From Desulfuromonadaceae bacterium (lineage in GTDB: Bacteria > Desulfobacterota > Desulfuromonadia > Desulfuromonadales > Geopsychrobacteraceae), in the NCBI GenBank assembly GCA_030639985.1, contig DAOWKG010000015.1, forward strand, positions 1 to 6,434: 6,434 nt of DNA, in the 5' to 3' direction. The notes below the pieces were generated by a model. That model searched no databases, was not told the DNA's origin, and was given only the letters and a program-made list of their open reading frames with translations. Below are positions 4,369 through 6,434 of the stretch, piece after piece; within the stretch, counting starts at the first letter, position 1; each line of letters opens with the position of its first letter. A program made the translations under genes and the position numbers.

Positions 4369-6434
4369 ATGAGAAAATTTGTTTTGGTAAAAATCATCCT
4401 GTCTTTATTGATTGCTGTATTCCTCTCATCTGTGGCTTGGGGAAAAACAGTCACTCTCTCCTGGGATGCCAGCCCGAGTGTTGTCGCCGGTTACAAAATT
4501 TATTATGACACTGGAGCGTTGATTCCGTTGGCTGGCAGTGGCGCTGCTGAGGGTGTTTCTCCGATAGATGTCGGGGATGCCCTGACTTTTACTGTTAATG
4601 GTTTAGCAGACGATTTTGACCACTATTTTGCTGTATCTGCTTACGATGCTGCTGGGAATGAAAGTAGCTATTCCAATACGGTTTATAGCTCGGCTGTAAG
4701 TAGCGAAAATAATCCTCCGGCACTTGCTGCTATCGGCAATAAGTCGGTGCTTGAAGGTGTTTCTTTGAATTTTACCATTTCGGCAACCGATGCCGATGGT
4801 GATAGCCTGACCTACAACGTTGCCAGCCTGCCCGATGGTGCCGGATTCAACAGTGCTACTGGGGCATTCTCATGGACGCCAGCTTCAACCCAAGCAAATA
4901 CCTATTCGATAACTTTTAGTGTTTCTGATGGCACCGATACCGCTTCTGAGACAATTCAGATTACGGTAACCGATGTTGCGGTAAATCACGCTCCGGTTTT
5001 GGCGGCCATAGGCAATAAAAGTGTAGATGAGGGAGATACCCAGTCTATATCGATAACTGCCAGCGATGCTGATGGTGATAATTTAAGCTACCTTTTCACT
5101 GGTATGCCGACTGGTGCAGTATTCAATTCGCAAACTAATACCTTTGCTTGGTCGACTGATTATGATGCTGCGGGGAGCTATAATATTACCGCTACCGTCA
5201 GTGATGGTTCTTTGACCGATTCTGAGACGTTTGTAATCACTGTTAGGGATATTAACCGGTTACCGATTTTGAGTCCGGTTGGAACCAAAACCGTGCCGGA
5301 AGGATCAGAACTCAACTTCACAATAATTGGCAGTGATCACGACAACGATGCTTTAAGTTACACGGCAACGGGTTTGCCGTTGGGGGCGGTTTTTAATCCT
5401 ACCAATCGCTCATTTAATTGGACTCCAGAGTTTCAGGCATCAACAAATACCCAGGTTTATCCGGTAACCTTCACGGTCAGTGATGGGGTGGCTGCAGATT
5501 CAGAAATGGTAACAATCAATGTAACTAACGTTAATCGTCCTCCAGTGCTTGAGCTAGTAGGGGCACAGAGCTTAATTGAGGGGGGCAGCAGTAATTTGAT
5601 TATCAGTGGCAGTGATCCCGATGACGATCCCCTTGCCTACAGCGCAGTCAACCTGCCGTCGGGGGCAATCTTTACCACTGCAACCAATTCTTTCAATTGG
5701 ATTCCAGAGGATGATCAGGCTGGCATCTATCGGGTAACATTCAGTGTCACCGACGGATCACTTAATGACAGCGAAGAAGTTACTTTTTCCGTTGGTATTG
5801 GCAACAAGGCTCCTGTTCTTGATGCTGTTGGCAGCCAGACCGTAGCGGAAAATTCAGAACTGGTGTTTGTGGTTTCGGCTAGTGATATTAATGGCGATAA
5901 CTTGGGCTATAGCGCCACCGGGCTTCCGGTCGGGGCGGTATTCGATGCGGAACGGCAACAATTTAACTGGACTCCTGATTATACTCAGGCGGGCGACTTC
6001 ACGGTACAGATCGGTGTCACCGATGGTTCTATGAGTGATGCAGAAACTATTGCCATAGCAGTAACCAATACTAATCGTCCTCCGGTTATCGGTGGTGCTC
6101 CGGCCGCTTCGGTGATGGCAACGACCGGCTACTCTTTTATTCCTGTTGGTGATGATCTCGATGGTGATAGCCTGGTTTTTGCTATTGCTAACAAGCCTGA
6201 ATGGGCGACTTTTAGTGCCGCTACTGGTGAATTAAGCGGGTCACCTATCGCATCTCAAATCGGTAATAATCCCGATATAGCCATTAGCGTCAGCGATGGG
6301 ACTATTAGCGTTGCCCTGGCACCATTTGCCATCGAAGTTATTGCCTATGTCTATCAGGATTCTGATGGTGACGGGGTGATTGATCCTGAGGATGCTTTCC
6401 CGAATGATAGTAGTGAATGGGAAGATAGTGATGG
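4369..6434 (+). CDS. Secreted Fn3/cadherin-like repeat protein, putative adhesin, partial
   Basis: The frame is open from the ATG at 4369 to the window end (688 codons seen). Residues 1-25 are a Sec signal peptide: Lys/Arg start, hydrophobic core, probable cleavage after AWG (23-25). Residues 26-110 resemble a fibronectin type III domain (TLSWDAS, GYKIYY, YFAVSAYDAAGNES). Then come cadherin-like/dystroglycan-type (CADG, He_PIG) repeats of about 90 residues starting near 114, 206, 296, 389, 479 and 569. Each begins with N-x-x-P-x-L/I and most contain an S-D-x-D/N-G-D turn, a G-L-P-x-G-A-x-F strand, an F-x-W-T-P motif and V-S/T-D-G near the end. The sixth is divergent. From 664 an Asp-rich stretch DSDGDGVIDPEDAFPND resembles thrombospondin type 3 calcium loops. 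Such repeats serve surface adhesion or matrix binding and often use Ca2+. The anchor or any catalytic domain lies beyond the window. The upstream riboswitch implies control by cyclic di-GMP. The domain call is strong; the adhesin role is inferred. Confidence 0.88.
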   Translation, partial: MRKFVLVKIILSLLIAVFLSSVAWGKTVTLSWDASPSVVAGYKIYYDTGALIPLAGSGAAEGVSPIDVGDALTFTVNGLADDFDHYFAVSAYDAAGNESSYSNTVYSSAVSSENNPPALAAIGNKSVLEGVSLNFTISATDADGDSLTYNVASLPDGAGFNSATGAFSWTPASTQANTYSITFSVSDGTDTASETIQITVTDVAVNHAPVLAAIGNKSVDEGDTQSISITASDADGDNLSYLFTGMPTGAVFNSQTNTFAWSTDYDAAGSYNITATVSDGSLTDSETFVITVRDINRLPILSPVGTKTVPEGSELNFTIIGSDHDNDALSYTATGLPLGAVFNPTNRSFNWTPEFQASTNTQVYPVTFTVSDGVAADSEMVTINVTNVNRPPVLELVGAQSLIEGGSSNLIISGSDPDDDPLAYSAVNLPSGAIFTTATNSFNWIPEDDQAGIYRVTFSVTDGSLNDSEEVTFSVGIGNKAPVLDAVGSQTVAENSELVFVVSASDINGDNLGYSATGLPVGAVFDAERQQFNWTPDYTQAGDFTVQIGVTDGSMSDAETIAIAVTNTNRPPVIGGAPAASVMATTGYSFIPVGDDLDGDSLVFAIANKPEWATFSAATGELSGSPIASQIGNNPDIAISVSDGTISVALAPFAIEVIAYVYQDSDGDGVIDPEDAFPNDSSEWEDSD

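Noticed and set aside
1..6434. CRISPR array, tRNA, insertion sequence or prophage remnant
   Set aside because: I saw no regularly spaced identical repeats, cloverleaf-like sequence, transposase motifs or terminal repeats flanked by target duplications.

Overview
The window looks like chromosomal DNA from a Gram-negative anaerobe, most plausibly a deltaproteobacterium of the Desulfuromonas/Pelobacter/Geobacter kind. This is an inference from three things seen together: a bacterial selenoprotein, a GEMM-I cyclic-di-GMP riboswitch, and a large Sec-exported protein built from cadherin-like repeats. The class II ketol-acid reductoisomerase, YajD and YceF resemble gammaproteobacterial homologues, so the assignment is moderate. 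I see no mobile element, tRNA, rRNA or CRISPR array.

Left part, minus strand (1-2078). From right to left there is a short selenoprotein W-like gene (1857-2078) with an in-frame UGA at codon 11 in a C-x-x-U motif and a SECIS-like hairpin just after it. Next come ilvC (348-1820), a long-form class II ketol-acid reductoisomerase, and then a YajD-type HNH nuclease gene cut off by the window edge (1-250). selW and ilvC are only 36 nt apart and probably share a transcript. A 15-bp inverted repeat lies between ilvC and yajD.

Middle part, plus strand (2079-4023). An AT-rich divergent intergenic region with several short direct and inverted repeats separates selW from a WYL-domain transcriptional regulator (2364-3389). 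The regulator is followed 31 nt later by a YceF-type Maf nucleotide pyrophosphatase (3421-4023). These two are probably co-transcribed, and the intergenic repeats are candidate operators.

Right part, plus strand (4024-6434). A probable promoter leads into a well-conserved GEMM-I riboswitch aptamer (about 4100-4188). Its 3' strand can refold into a terminator hairpin ending in U6. A second, very strong terminator hairpin (4230-4268) follows. Downstream lies a secreted protein gene, open to the window end, with a signal peptide, one fibronectin type III-like domain, five clear and one divergent cadherin-like (dystroglycan-type) repeats, and the start of an Asp-rich calcium-binding segment. The arrangement suggests a surface adhesin or matrix protein whose transcription is gated by cyclic di-GMP.

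The two observations most worth following are the selenoprotein, which ordinary gene calling would miss, and the riboswitch with tandem terminators in front of the adhesin gene.
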